Source: Segatella copri (GTDB lineage: Bacteria; Bacteroidota; Bacteroidia; Bacteroidales; Bacteroidaceae). Taken from it: DNA of 64,000 bases. The notes beneath the pieces were generated by a model, which did no database searches, was not told the DNA's origin, and saw nothing but the letters and a program-made list of their open reading frames with translations. Below are positions 45,131 to 54,286 of this stretch, in pieces (the first letter of the stretch is position 1; every line of letters begins with the position of its first letter). The translations under genes were made by a program, and so were the position numbers. The stretch spans positions 1-64,000 of the forward strand of contig NZ_JAHOEA010000011.1 in assembly GCF_019127135.1 (NCBI RefSeq). Reading direction: 5' to 3'.

Positions 45131-48076
45131 ATGAAAAAATCAATTCTGACGATGCTGCTGCTGTTGATGGCAATGGCATCCTTTGCTCAACAGCGACTGA
45201 TATCCGGTCAGATTACTGACCGCGATACCAAGGAAGCCATTGAGCAGGTAACGGTTCAATTGCTTAAGAGCGACAGCACGTATGTAGCTGGTGCCATCAG
45301 TAATGAGAACGGACTCTTTCATGTCACCGCTCCGGCAAATGGCAAATATCTGCTCAAGATTTCGAGTGTAGGATATAAGTCTACTGTGAAGCATATCCAA
45401 ATTTCTGATAACAAGGATCTGGCTATGGGTAAGATTGTGCTGGGTGCTGAGGCTATCATGCTGAAAGGCGCAGTGGTAACAGCTATGGCTCAGAAGGTAA
45501 CTCTGAAGGAGGATACTTTCGTGTACAATTCTTCTGCCTATCGCACACCGGAAGGCTCGGTAGTTGAGGAACTCGTAAAGCGTCTGCCGGGTGCAGAGGT
45601 GAGCGATGACGGTACTATCAAGATCAACGGTAAGGAGGTAAAGAAGATTCTCGTAGACGGTAAGGAGTTTATGACGGGCGATACCAAGACAGCCTTGAAG
45701 AACCTGCCTACCAGCATCATCGAGAAAATCAAGGCATACGATGAGAAGAGTGATCTCTCTAAGGTGACTGGTATTGATGATGGTGAGGAGCAGACCGTGC
45801 TCGACTTCGGTATCAAGAAGGGTATGAACAGGGGTTTGATTTCCAATATCGACCTGGGCGTGGGCAACAAGAGCCGCTACAATATGCGTGGCATGGGAGG
45901 TTATTTCAATGATAACAACCGATTCATGCTCTTTGCTAATGCCAATAACACCAGCGACCGTGGTTTCGGAGGCGGTGGCCCCGGTAGAGGCTTCGGAGGT
46001 GCTAACGGTTTGAATGCCAGCAAGATGATTGCTGCCAACTACAATTACGAACTGAAGAATAAATTCAAGTTCAATACTTCACTTCGCTGGAATCACAGCG
46101 ATGGCGATATTTGGAGCAGCCGTTCCAGCGAGAACTTCATGGGTAGCAGCAGCTCTTTCAGCAATAGCCTGAGCCAGAATTTCTCCCGCAGCAACAGCTG
46201 GAACGGTAACATCCGATTGGAGTGGATGCCTGATTCCATGACCAATATCCTCTTCCGTCCTTCCATCTCCTGGAGTACCAGCGATGGATTGAGTGGCAGC
46301 CAGTCGGCTTCTTACAACAAGGATCCTTATACCATTACCACCAAAGACCCTCTTTCTGAGGAAGGTATTGATGAGTTGGAGAAGGCTGAGGCTATGGTGA
46401 ACAGTCAGTTGACTAACGGAATCACCTATTCTGATAATAACAATATCAGGGGTATGCTGCAGGTGAACCGCAAGTTGGGCAACAAGGGACGCAACATCAC
46501 TTTCCGTGTGGATGCCAAATATACGGATAAGGACAGCAAGAGCATCTCGCTCAACAATGCCAAGCTCTATCTCGTACAGACAGCGGAGGGTAAGGACTCT
46601 ACTTATCAGACCAACCGCTATAACCTGACTCCTTCGAAGGATTACAGTTATGCGGGTCAGTTGACCTATAGTGAGCCGCTCTGGAAGGCTACCTTCTTGC
46701 AGTTCAGCTATAAGTTTACTTACAGCTACTCCAAGAGCGACCGCAGTACCTACGATTTCAGCAAGTATGCGATGAATGGCGATCATGAATATCGTAGTTG
46801 GGATAGCTACTTGAATCCGTTTGCCGGTCAGCTTGATAATTACAGAAATGATGAATTGAGCCGGTTCTCTGAGTATCGCAACTACAATCACGATATCCAG
46901 GTGATGATGCGATTCGTCCGTCAGAAGTATAACTTGAACTTCGGTGTGATGATTCAGCCACAACAGTCGAAATATATCCAGGAATATCAGGGAGTGCATG
47001 TAGATACCGTTCGCAACGTAACGAATTTCAGTCCAACCCTCGATTTCCGTTATCGCTTCTCAAAGATGAGCAACCTGCGCGTGAACTACCGTGGTACTAC
47101 CTCTCAGCCAAGCATCTCTCAGTTGCTTGATATCACAGATAACAGCGACCCGCTGAACATCTCGAAGGGTAACCCTGGCTTGAAGCCATCGTTCACCCAG
47201 AACTTCCGATTGTTCTACAACAACTTCGTGCAGAACCACAACAAGGGTGTCATGACCTTCATCAACTTCTCAACCACCAACAATAGCATCAGCAATAAGG
47301 TGACCTACAATGAGGCGACTGGTGGAAGAATCACCCGACCGGAGAATATCAATGGCAACTGGAATGTGATGGGAGCCTTCATGTTCAACTGCTCTATCGA
47401 TAGTGCCGGTGTATGGAACTTGAATACTGACACCTACTTGGGTTACAACAACTACGTGAGTTATCTGAGTCTCGACAAGCAGTCTGATTCCCAGAAGAAT
47501 ACCACCCGCAGTACTACCTGGAGAGAACGCCTCTCTTTCAGCTATCGCAACGACTGGTTGGAGTTATCGCTCGATGGAACATTGAATTATAACCATGCTA
47601 CAAACAAGTTGCAGCCTAACAGCAACCTCGATACCTGGCAGTTCTCTTATGGACCAAGCATGACGCTTACAGCGCCTTGGGGTACCAGTCTGAACTCAAG
47701 CCTCTCTATCAGCAGCCGCCGCGGTTATAGCGACAGCAGCATGAATACGGATGAGTTTGTATGGAATGCGCAGCTCTCTCAGGGTTTCCTGAAGGGCAAG
47801 CCTCTTACCATCATGCTGCAGTTCTACGATATTCTCCGCCAGCAGAGCACCTTCTCTCGTGCCATTTCTGCTACATCCCGTACGGATACGGAGTATAATG
47901 CTATCAACAGCTATGCGATGCTGCACGTGATTTACCGCCTGAATCTCTTCGGAGGCAAGGATGCCCGTAGGGGTGGACCTGGCGGTCCTGGTGGTCCTGG
48001 TGGCCGTCCAAACTTCCATGGCCGTCCTTTCAATGGCGGTTTTGGCGGTGGTCGTCCAGGTGGAAGAATGTTCTAA
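45131..48076 (+). CDS. TonB-dependent-receptor-like outer-membrane protein
   Basis: This is a 981-residue protein. The signal peptide is MKKSILTMLLLLMAMASFAQ; an ATG 45 bases upstream would put 15 polar residues before it and is unlikely. A carboxypeptidase-regulatory-like (CarbopepD_reg_2) domain follows (LISGQITDRDTKEAIEQVTV ... ISSVGYKSTVKHIQI). A plug-like segment comes next (VVEELVKRLPGAEVSDDGTI, KINGKEVKKILVDGKEF), then a large OMP_b-brl_3 barrel. No SusD partner is adjacent, and no TonB box is obvious. The tail is Gly/Pro/Arg-rich (GGPGGPGGPGGRPNFHGRPF). Cargo is unknown. Confidence 0.9.
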   Translation: MKKSILTMLLLLMAMASFAQQRLISGQITDRDTKEAIEQVTVQLLKSDSTYVAGAISNENGLFHVTAPANGKYLLKISSVGYKSTVKHIQISDNKDLAMGKIVLGAEAIMLKGAVVTAMAQKVTLKEDTFVYNSSAYRTPEGSVVEELVKRLPGAEVSDDGTIKINGKEVKKILVDGKEFMTGDTKTALKNLPTSIIEKIKAYDEKSDLSKVTGIDDGEEQTVLDFGIKKGMNRGLISNIDLGVGNKSRYNMRGMGGYFNDNNRFMLFANANNTSDRGFGGGGPGRGFGGANGLNASKMIAANYNYELKNKFKFNTSLRWNHSDGDIWSSRSSENFMGSSSSFSNSLSQNFSRSNSWNGNIRLEWMPDSMTNILFRPSISWSTSDGLSGSQSASYNKDPYTITTKDPLSEEGIDELEKAEAMVNSQLTNGITYSDNNNIRGMLQVNRKLGNKGRNITFRVDAKYTDKDSKSISLNNAKLYLVQTAEGKDSTYQTNRYNLTPSKDYSYAGQLTYSEPLWKATFLQFSYKFTYSYSKSDRSTYDFSKYAMNGDHEYRSWDSYLNPFAGQLDNYRNDELSRFSEYRNYNHDIQVMMRFVRQKYNLNFGVMIQPQQSKYIQEYQGVHVDTVRNVTNFSPTLDFRYRFSKMSNLRVNYRGTTSQPSISQLLDITDNSDPLNISKGNPGLKPSFTQNFRLFYNNFVQNHNKGVMTFINFSTTNNSISNKVTYNEATGGRITRPENINGNWNVMGAFMFNCSIDSAGVWNLNTDTYLGYNNYVSYLSLDKQSDSQKNTTRSTTWRERLSFSYRNDWLELSLDGTLNYNHATNKLQPNSNLDTWQFSYGPSMTLTAPWGTSLNSSLSISSRRGYSDSSMNTDEFVWNAQLSQGFLKGKPLTIMLQFYDILRQQSTFSRAISATSRTDTEYNAINSYAMLHVIYRLNLFGGKDARRGGPGGPGGPGGRPNFHGRPFNGGFGGGRPGGRMF

Positions 48077-48094
48077 AAAACTTCTCTTGAAAAC

Positions 48095-48204
48095 AAAGTA
48101 AGCTTCATTGGGCATTGAAGTAAGCTTCATCTGCGTATGAAACAGGCTTCATTTGCCTTTGAAGTAAGCTTCATTTAAAACGATAGTAAGCCTCACTCAA
48201 TGTT
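48095..48204. repeat. 22-bp tandem repeat, five units
   Basis: Units of consensus GAAGTAAGCTTCATTTGCnTTT start at 48095, 48117, 48139, 48161 and (degenerate) 48183. The array begins 19 bases after the stop of the TonB-receptor-like gene. The last unit flows into a hairpin AGCCTCAC ... GTGAGGCT. Confidence 0.85.
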
Positions 48205-48244
48205 TACGTGAGGCTCATTTCAAATAGGTATGACGAGAAAAAAA

Positions 48245-48285
48245 GAAATCCCCGCTCTTCGTAATGAAGAACGGGGATTGTTTTA
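48245..48285. terminator. bidirectional intrinsic terminator
   Basis: AAATCCCCGCTCTTC pairs with GAAGAACGGGGATT; A-rich and T-rich flanks allow use by both convergent genes. Confidence 0.8.
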
Positions 48286-48310
48286 TTTGGGATTACTAAA
48301 AGTTCATTGA

Positions 48311-48877
48311 TTAGAGAGAGAACTTGTAACCTACAGTAATCTGGATTACGTTGTTGTAGTGATCCCAGTTTTCAAAAACCTTAGTTACACCGATGTTGTA
48401 ACGAGCATCGAATACAATGCCCTGGTACTCGTAAGAGAGACCTACAGGAATAGAGAGGTCTACGGTCTTAACGTGCTCTGCATCATCCTTGTTTACCAAG
48501 AAACCTGGCTGCAAACCTGCCTTGAGAGCAAGACCAGCTACTGGGTAGTAGTTCAATGTGATAGGTACATTGATATAGCCTGGATTCCACTTGGAGTCGT
48601 TCTTAACGGTAACGTCTCCGATTGGAGTATCGATTTCAACATCCTTAGCCTTGTAGCCCTGTACAGAGTAGAGAGCACCTACAGCAACACCAAAGTTGCT
48701 AGAAGCCTGATACTGCAATTCTGCACCAGCAGCGAAACCTGCCTTCCAGTCATTATCACCAATTGTAGAAACGTTCAAACCTACCTTAGGCTGAATAGTT
48801 GTTGTACCTGCAGCCTGCTGTGCGAAAGCACCTACTGAAGACAGCACCATAGCTGCCATAATAAATAATTTTTTCAT
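48311..48877 (-). CDS. small outer-membrane beta-barrel porin-family protein
   Basis: This is a 188-residue protein. A signal peptide (MKKLFIMAAMVLSSVGAFAQ) is followed by an eight-stranded barrel of the OMP_b-brl type: TIQPKVGLNVSTIGDNDWKA, FGVAVGALYSVQGYKAKDVE, INVPITLNYYPVAGLALKAG, IVFDARYNIGVTKVFENWDH and a final VIQITVGYKFSL ending in aromatic-x-Phe-x-Leu. This is the common PorT-like/OmpW-sized Bacteroidetes barrel with no assigned substrate. It has its own promoter with an approximately 110-base leader. Confidence 0.9.
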   Translation of the reverse strand: MKKLFIMAAMVLSSVGAFAQQAAGTTTIQPKVGLNVSTIGDNDWKAGFAAGAELQYQASSNFGVAVGALYSVQGYKAKDVEIDTPIGDVTVKNDSKWNPGYINVPITLNYYPVAGLALKAGLQPGFLVNKDDAEHVKTVDLSIPVGLSYEYQGIVFDARYNIGVTKVFENWDHYNNVIQITVGYKFSL

Positions 48878-48997
48878 AACTCTTTCAATTTATAAATTTA
48901 AAACTGTTAATATTCTCGTCGCTTTTGAAATAGTATGTTACTATAAAACTGAAAATGAGGTAGCCATTTATCATGCCTTTCCATCATCTCTCGGGTG

Positions 48998-49029
48998 CAA
49001 AGATATAGGTTTTTACAATAGAGTCCAAA
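48998..49029 (-). promoter_or_regulatory. Bacteroidetes promoter of the small porin gene
   Basis: Minus-strand TTTG (49026-49029), a 20-bp spacer, then TATCTTTG (48998-49005). Confidence 0.85.
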
Positions 49030-49159
49030 CAAATTAATGATTATTTGCTAAAATCGGGCGAAAAAATACGAAATTGTTACCAAATCGAATATTTTTAGAT
49101 TTTTTTTATCCCCGTTTTCTTGTATTCCAAAACCACATGCCAAAGCTCAGAAATTAAAG

Positions 49160-49202
49160 AAAAAGAGGATTGAATTACTTTATATAGTAAATTCAATCCT
49201 CT
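49160..49202 (-). terminator. intrinsic terminator of the S4-pth-rplY group
   Basis: AGAGGATTGAATT(TACT) pairs with AGTAATTCAATCCTCT on the minus strand, followed by TTTTTCTTT. It begins 4 bases after the stop of the S4-domain gene. Confidence 0.8.
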
Positions 49203-49205
49203 TTT

Positions 49206-49628
49206 TTATTCTTCATCCTCGTCCCAGTCTTCTTCGTCAAATCCAAACATGGCTGGATCAACGAAGGCATCCAGGGCTCGGCGTTCTTTCTTAGTTGGGC
49301 GACCAGTGCCTCTTGCTCTATCTACGAATCCGCTGATGCGACTCATCTCCAGCAATTCATATTGCTTAGGATCGGTCACGTTCTTATAGACTCCGAAGAG
49401 CATTTTGGCTCCTACGCGCTGCTCTATGCAGTCGAGAACCTCGAAAGAATAGGTGATAGGGGCTTTCTTGACGCTTACCACATCGCCACGCTTGATGATA
49501 AAGGAAGGCTTTCTCGTTACGCCTCCTACCATTACACGACCATTCTTACAGGCATCGGCAGCAATGCTGCGAGTCTTGTAAATGCGGGCTGCCCAGAGCC
49601 ACTTGTCTATTCTTGCTGATTCTTTCAT
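49206..49628 (-). CDS. S4-domain RNA-binding protein (Hsp15/HslR-like)
   Basis: This is a 140-residue protein. The S4 RNA-binding domain is at 1-60: RIDKWLWAARIYKTRSIAAD, ACKNGRVMVGGVTRKPSFII, KRGDVVSVK. It is the Hsp15 type, which binds 50S subunits carrying stalled peptidyl-tRNA. After a middle region, the C-terminus has RGTGRPTKKERRALDAFVDP and an acidic tail (FDEEDWDEDEE). It is downstream of pth and rplY in the same direction, a translation-quality group. Confidence 0.93.
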   Translation of the reverse strand: MKESARIDKWLWAARIYKTRSIAADACKNGRVMVGGVTRKPSFIIKRGDVVSVKKAPITYSFEVLDCIEQRVGAKMLFGVYKNVTDPKQYELLEMSRISGFVDRARGTGRPTKKERRALDAFVDPAMFGFDEEDWDEDEE

Positions 49629-49638
49629 TTCTGCTTTG

Positions 49639-49679
49639 TTTTTTGGGGGGACAAGCGATGGAATCGCTTGGAACGGGGG
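49639..49679. repeat. half copy of the 115-bp palindrome
   Basis: TTTTTTGGGGGGACAAGCGATGGAATCGCTTGGAACGGGGG-like sequence matches the left arm of the palindrome at 56331-56445, including the small hairpin AAGCGAT-gga-ATCGCTT with two compensated base changes. It lies between the S4 and pth genes. Confidence 0.75.
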
Positions 49680-49713
49680 CTGGCTTCTGCTGGCTTTGGC
49701 TTCTGCTGGCTTC

Positions 49714-50286
49714 CTATTTCTTCCCTAGCTTGTTAAACTGGTTCATTGTAATATCGATACCGGCAAGGACGAAGCTCTTGATGATCTCTACACCCAGGTC
49801 GATGGCCGGCTGCAGCTGCTTCATGTCTTCCTCAGTATATTTGCCCAGTACCCAGTCAATCTGGCCGCCACGCGGATAATCGTTGCCGATGCCCATGCGC
49901 AGGCGGGCATAATTCTGACCGATAAGCTGCTGGATATGTCCCAATCCGTTATGGCCGCCGTTGCTGCCGTTTGCCTTCAGTCGGAAGGCACCCAGTGGCA
50001 GGGCGAGTTCATCGCTGATAACCAGGAGTCGGCTCTGGTCAATCTTTTCCTGATTCAGCCAATATCTTACCGCATTACCACTCAGGTTCATGAATGTGGT
50101 AGGTTTGAGCAGGAAAATCTTTCTTCCCTTGAGCGTAGTCTCGGCTACGAAGCCATATCGCTTATCCTCAAAATGAATATTGGACGCTTTAGCAAAAGCG
50201 TCCAATACCATAAATCCTGTGTTGTGCCTGGTGCCGGCGTATTCATCGCCAGGGTTACCAAGCCCACAAATCAAATATTTATCCAA
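49714..50286 (-). CDS. pth: peptidyl-tRNA hydrolase
   Basis: This is a 190-residue enzyme that releases tRNA from peptidyl-tRNA that has dropped off ribosomes. Features are [20 protein letters not shown] with the catalytic His in [44 protein letters not shown] (catalytic Asp) and [20 protein letters not shown]. The C-terminal lid with [18 protein letters not shown] is complete. It lies 49 bases after rplY, a common pair because both are translation genes. It is followed by the S4-domain gene. Confidence 0.97.
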   Translation of the reverse strand: MDKYLICGLGNPGDEYAGTRHNTGFMVLDAFAKASNIHFEDKRYGFVAETTLKGRKIFLLKPTTFMNLSGNAVRYWLNQEKIDQSRLLVISDELALPLGAFRLKANGSNGGHNGLGHIQQLIGQNYARLRMGIGNDYPRGGQIDWVLGKYTEEDMKQLQPAIDLGVEIIKSFVLAGIDITMNQFNKLGKK

Positions 50287-50335
50287 TGTTTGATAATGCT
50301 TTACTCAGGTTCGTAAAATCTTGATGACTCAGCGA

Positions 50336-50941
50336 TTAAGCCTCTGCATCATCAGCAGCCTGAGCTGCGAGCTGAGCGTTACGTGTCATCTTGATAGAGC
50401 AAACTACGACAGCCTTGCTTGTAGCCAACTCGAGACCCTCGAATGAGAGGTCACCTACCTTGATGCTCTTACCAATCTTCAACTCTGTAACGTCGATATC
50501 GAGGTGCTCAGGGATAACCTGGTAAGGAGCTGTAACGTTGATCTTACGGATAGAGAGGTTCATACGACCACCATCACGTACACCCTGTGCAAGACCTGTC
50601 AACTTAACTGGAATACCGATAGTGATAGGCTTCTTGTCGTTAACCTCGTAGAAGTCAACGTGCAGAGGAGCGTCTGTTGTTGGGTGGAACTGAATCTCCT
50701 TCATGATAGCTGTGTGGCTCTCACCGTCGATGATGAGGTTGATAACGTATACATGAGGAGTGTAGATGATTTTACGCAACTCAGCGAATGGAACTGCGAA
50801 TGACAAAGCCTCAGGAGCACCGTTCTCGCCCTTCTTCTCACCATAAAGGTTACATGGAATCAAACCTTCCTTACGCAATGTCTTAGAAGCTTTCTTGCCA
50901 AGGTCTGTACGCTTCTGACCTGTTACATTAATCTCTTTCAT
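50336..50941 (-). CDS. rplY: 50S ribosomal protein L25/general stress protein Ctc
   Basis: This is a 201-residue long (CTC-type) L25, which binds 5S rRNA. The N-terminal L25 domain (about 1-95) contains EINVTGQKRTDLGKKASKTL, RKEGLIPCNLYG and VYVINLIIDGESHTAIMKEI. The C-terminal TL5 domain (about 96-185) contains PITIGIPVKLTGLAQGVRDG and LSIRKINVTAPYQVIPEHLD. A short Ala-rich acidic tail ends the chain. It has a strong promoter and is the first gene of the rplY-pth-S4 group. Confidence 0.97.
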   Translation of the reverse strand: MKEINVTGQKRTDLGKKASKTLRKEGLIPCNLYGEKKGENGAPEALSFAVPFAELRKIIYTPHVYVINLIIDGESHTAIMKEIQFHPTTDAPLHVDFYEVNDKKPITIGIPVKLTGLAQGVRDGGRMNLSIRKINVTAPYQVIPEHLDIDVTELKIGKSIKVGDLSFEGLELATSKAVVVCSIKMTRNAQLAAQAADDAEA

Positions 50942-51024
50942 TTTGTGTTACTCTAAATTAAGTTATTAATAAAAAATGTGCCTTAACTCGCCATCACACG
51001 GATTAGCTTTGCTTAAAGCGGGTG

Positions 51025-51056
51025 CAAAATTACGAAAATTATTTGGAATGAGCAAA
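51025..51056 (-). promoter_or_regulatory. Bacteroidetes promoter of rplY
   Basis: Minus-strand TTTG (51053-51056), a 20-bp spacer, then TAATTTTG (51025-51032). Confidence 0.85.
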
Positions 51057-51144
51057 CTTTTTACTGAAAAACATGTTCTACATGCAGAAAAATTAAGGAA
51101 AATACACTTTTTTGCTTAAATAAACTGAAAATTTTGCCCGTTTT

Positions 51145-51176
51145 CTTGTCTATTACCTATTTAATGTGTATTTTTG
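51145..51176 (+). promoter_or_regulatory. promoter of the nusB-yajC-ybbR-coaE operon
   Basis: CTTG (51145-51148, one mismatch to TTTG), a 20-bp spacer, then TATTTTTG (51169-51176), 50 bases before nusB. Confidence 0.7.
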
Positions 51177-51225
51177 CAAGCGTATTAGGTAATTTAATAT
51201 ATAAATCTTTTAAAAACATTAGAGA

Positions 51226-52293
51226 ATGATTAATAGGGATTTGATAAGACGTAAGATTGTGCAGTTAACCTACGCATACTATCAAAACAGCGATCATAAC
51301 ATGGATAACGCTGAGAAGGAGCTGATGTTTAGTCTCTCCAAGTCATACGATTTGTACAACTACATGTTGCAGCTTATCGTTGCCGTCACCCAGGAGGCAC
51401 GCAAGCGCTACGATGTAGAAGTAGCTCGTGCCAAGAGAGAGGGTGAGCAGGAACCTTCACCACGTTTCGCATTCAATAAGTTCGCTCTGCAGCTCGAAGA
51501 GAACAAGATGCTGCTCGAATGGATAGATGTAAAGCATTCCAACTGGGATGAGGATATCGAGATGGTGCGCAAAGTGTATACTGCGATTACGTCCAGCGAT
51601 CTCTATGCTGATTATATCAGCGGAGCTATTGATGAGGAACTCGCCGATCTCGACGAGTACAACCGCGACCGTGAGGTATGGCGCCGCATCTACAAGCAGT
51701 TCATTCAGAACAATGAAGATCTTGATGCATTCCTCGAGGAAAAGAGCCTCTACTGGAACGATGACAAGGATATCGTAGATACTTTCGTATTGAAGACCAT
51801 CAAGCGTTTCGACCCAGAGGCTAAGGCCAAGCAGGAATTGCTGCCAGAATACAAGGATGCTGAAGACAGAGAGTTTGCACGCAAGCTCTTCCGTGCTACC
51901 ATCCTCAACTGCGATACCTACCAGCGCTATATGAGCGAGGCTTTGCGCAACTGGGATTTCTCACGTCTTGCCTATATGGATGTGATTATCATGCAGATTG
52001 CCATCGCTGAGGTGATGAACTTCCCTGGCATCCCGGCTACCGTCACTATCAATGAGTATGTAGAACTTGCCAAGGCATACAGCACTCCTCGAAGCGGCGG
52101 TTATGTTAACGGTATGCTCGACAGCATCTGCCGCGAGCTCATCAGCCGCAACCTCATCCAGAAGGAGATGCCTGAGCGTAAGCAGCATCAGCATGCACAG
52201 CACGGCGAACATGCCGGCAAACAGCGCCCAGACAACCAGCACCCAGCCGGCCGTCGTCCGCGCATTCATCGCGCTCCGGGCGAGGGTGAGTAA
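51226..52293 (+). CDS. nusB: transcription antitermination factor NusB (long form)
   Basis: This is a 355-residue protein. The NusB RNA-binding helical domain is C-terminal (about 200-315: REFARKLFRATILNCDTYQR, LAYMDVIIMQIAIAEVMNFP, ATVTINEYVELAKAYSTPRS, GGYVNGMLDSICREL). About 200 residues of helical extension precede it, as usual in Bacteroidetes. The final 35 residues are a His/Gln/Pro-rich tail (KQHQHAQHGEHAGKQ and following). It binds boxA RNA with NusE to support rRNA transcription. It is first in an operon with yajC, ybbR, coaE and DUF5606. Confidence 0.92.
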   Translation: MINRDLIRRKIVQLTYAYYQNSDHNMDNAEKELMFSLSKSYDLYNYMLQLIVAVTQEARKRYDVEVARAKREGEQEPSPRFAFNKFALQLEENKMLLEWIDVKHSNWDEDIEMVRKVYTAITSSDLYADYISGAIDEELADLDEYNRDREVWRRIYKQFIQNNEDLDAFLEEKSLYWNDDKDIVDTFVLKTIKRFDPEAKAKQELLPEYKDAEDREFARKLFRATILNCDTYQRYMSEALRNWDFSRLAYMDVIIMQIAIAEVMNFPGIPATVTINEYVELAKAYSTPRSGGYVNGMLDSICRELISRNLIQKEMPERKQHQHAQHGEHAGKQRPDNQHPAGRRPRIHRAPGEGE

Positions 52294-52370
52294 ATAACGG
52301 AGGCCTTTCTTGCTGGCCACACCTTATTTATATATAGAACATAAATAATAATAGATAATACTTTAACGAC

Positions 52371-52685
52371 ATGACAAATTTAGTATTGCAAGCTGCTGCC
52401 GGTGGTAGCAGCATGAGTTTTCTCATCATGATGGTAGCCATCTTCGCTATCATGTGGTTCTTTATGATCCGTCCTCAGCAGAAGAAGCAGAAGGAAATCC
52501 GCAAGTTCCAGAATGCTTTGGCAGAGGGTACTAAGGTAGTTACAGGTGGCGGTGTTTACGGCACTGTTAAGCGTGTTAACCTCGAGGCTAACACCGTTGA
52601 TGTTGAGATAGCTCGTGGCGTGGTAATCACTGTAGCTAAGGGCTACGTGTTTGCTGATGCAGCTAGTCAGACACCTAATGCATAG
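52371..52685 (+). CDS. yajC: preprotein translocase subunit YajC
   Basis: This is a 104-residue inner-membrane protein that works with SecDF at the SecYEG translocon. One transmembrane segment (MSFLIMMVAIFAIMWFFMIR, about 15-34) is followed by the family motif RPQQKKQKEIRKFQNALAEG and a small beta domain (VVTGGGVYGTVKRVNLEANT, VDVEIARGVVITVAKGYVFA). Its stop codon region overlaps the start of the YbbR gene by 8 bases, implying coupling. Confidence 0.95.
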   Translation: MTNLVLQAAAGGSSMSFLIMMVAIFAIMWFFMIRPQQKKQKEIRKFQNALAEGTKVVTGGGVYGTVKRVNLEANTVDVEIARGVVITVAKGYVFADAASQTPNA

Positions 52686-53658
52686 TATCAAGAGCATATT
52701 AAAAGCTGTCAGAAACTTCCTGTTCAGTGGTCTGAATAAGGAGTTTCTGATTTTTTTGTTCTTTCTCGCTCTTAGCGGCATCTTCTGGCTGATGATGACG
52801 CTCAATGAGACTACCGAGAGAGAATTCCATATCCCTGTGCAGTTGACCGGCGTGCCCCGCAATGCGGTGATAACCGGCGATATCCCTGATACCGTGCATA
52901 TTACGGTGCGCGATAAGGGATTCACCCTCGTTACCTATGCTTACGGAGGCAAGATTCATCCGCTCACATTCCGTTTTGCCAATTATGCCGACGAGGATAC
53001 GGGAACGGGACAGATTCCGATGGCTGATGTGCAGAAACAGGTGGCATCCCAGCTCTATGGCTCTACCAAACTGATCTCCATCAAACCGGCAAAATTCGAT
53101 TTCTTCTTCACCTACGGCTCTTCCAAGCGGGTGCCTGTGGTGTTCAGAGGAAAGATTACAACCAGCAAGAGCTATTATCTGGCGCATACCGAATTCCTGC
53201 CGTCTACGGTGATGGTTTACGCCAACAAGAAGATGCTCGACCAGTTGGAATCGGTAGAAATCGAGCCTTTCAACATGCGCAACCTGCAGGATACCATTCA
53301 TCGCAGCGTGCTTATCAAGAAGATACGCGGCATGAAGATTGTGCCTCAGATGGTGCGTCTGGCGGTATATCCTGATGTGCTTACCGAAGAGGCGGTCGAG
53401 GTGCCTGTTACGGCCATCAACATGCCGGATAACATGGTGCTCCGTACCTTCCCGTCTAAGGTTTCGGTAAGATTCACCATCGGAGCCAGCCTCTTCAGAA
53501 CCATCAAGCCGAGCCAGTTTAAGGTGGTAGTAGATTATAATGATCTGGCTAACAACCCTTCAGACAAGTGCCACCTCCAGCTGCGCAGCGTGCCGCGCTC
53601 GGTGAGCAAGGCGCATCTCGAACTGGAAACGGTAGATTATCTGCTGGAACAGCAATGA
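52678..53658 (+). CDS. YbbR-like domain membrane protein
   Basis: This is a 326-residue protein. A transmembrane segment (KEFLIFLFFLALSGIFWLMM, about 20-40) anchors an outer part with YbbR-type repeats: IPVQLTGVPRNAVITGDIPD, VHITVRDKGFTLVTYAYG, VPVVFRGKITTSKSYYLAHT and VEVPVTAINMPDNMVLRTFP. YbbR proteins in other bacteria regulate the c-di-AMP cyclase CdaA; here cdaA is not in the window. The start ATG overlaps the yajC stop (ATGCATAG). Confidence 0.88.
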   Translation: MHSIKSILKAVRNFLFSGLNKEFLIFLFFLALSGIFWLMMTLNETTEREFHIPVQLTGVPRNAVITGDIPDTVHITVRDKGFTLVTYAYGGKIHPLTFRFANYADEDTGTGQIPMADVQKQVASQLYGSTKLISIKPAKFDFFFTYGSSKRVPVVFRGKITTSKSYYLAHTEFLPSTVMVYANKKMLDQLESVEIEPFNMRNLQDTIHRSVLIKKIRGMKIVPQMVRLAVYPDVLTEEAVEVPVTAINMPDNMVLRTFPSKVSVRFTIGASLFRTIKPSQFKVVVDYNDLANNPSDKCHLQLRSVPRSVSKAHLELETVDYLLEQQ

Positions 53659-53699
53659 TAGTTGATAATTGATAGTTTATAGTTGATAGTTTTTCTACT

Positions 53700-54275
53700 A
53701 TGATGAAGATAGCGATAACGGGTGGCATAGGTAGCGGTAAGAGCTATGTGTGCCGGATATTGGAGAAACAGGGCATCAGGGTCTACGACTGCGATGCCGA
53801 GGCTAAGCGGCTCATGCGTACCGATGCCCGCTTGCAGGCTGGCTTGAAGAAGCTGGTAGGCGAGCAGGTTTACAGCGCAGAGGGCGTTTTGCAGAAGCCC
53901 GTGCTGGCTCAGTTTCTGCTTGCCAGCGAGGCTAACAAGCAGGCTGTCAACGATGTGGTTCATCCGGCTGTGGCGCGCGATTTCGAGCAGAGCAGCTATG
54001 AGTGGATGGAGAGTGCCATCCTCTTCGATAGCGGTTTCTACCGCCGTGTCCACCTCGATTTCGTGGTCTGCGTAACGGCTCCCATACCGGTCCGCATCCA
54101 GCGCATCATGCAGCGCGACCATATCTCGGCCGAGAAGGCGCAGCAGTGGATAGATGCCGTCATGCCGCAGGAAGAGCTTGCAGCCCGCTCCGATTTCGAA
54201 ATCGTGAACGATGGCGAGCAGGATATCGATGCACAGGTAAGAAAATTATTGGATATCATTAATAATAAAGAATAA
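53700..54275 (+). CDS. coaE: dephospho-CoA kinase
   Basis: This is a 191-residue P-loop kinase that phosphorylates dephospho-CoA in the last step of CoA synthesis. Walker A is IAITGGIGSGKSYVCRILEK, then RVYDCDAEAKRLMRTDARLQ (catalytic Asp), VVHPAVARDFEQ and LFDSGFYRRVHLDFVVCVTA. The lid Arg residues are in RIQRIMQRDHISAEKAQQWI. The start has two adjacent ATG codons; either fits. It is part of the nusB-yajC-ybbR operon, with a 41-base gap containing TTGATAGTT-type repeats. Confidence 0.95.
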   Translation: MMKIAITGGIGSGKSYVCRILEKQGIRVYDCDAEAKRLMRTDARLQAGLKKLVGEQVYSAEGVLQKPVLAQFLLASEANKQAVNDVVHPAVARDFEQSSYEWMESAILFDSGFYRRVHLDFVVCVTAPIPVRIQRIMQRDHISAEKAQQWIDAVMPQEELAARSDFEIVNDGEQDIDAQVRKLLDIINNKE

Positions 54276-54286
54276 TAGAAAAGACA

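Noticed and set aside
46079..46999. 306-codon antisense frame inside the TonB-receptor-like gene
   Set aside because: Shadow of the barrel-coding strand; the Ile/Val/Arg composition is an artefact.
48095..48204. Possible CRISPR array
   Set aside because: Repeats are directly adjacent at 22 bp with no spacers and no cas genes nearby.
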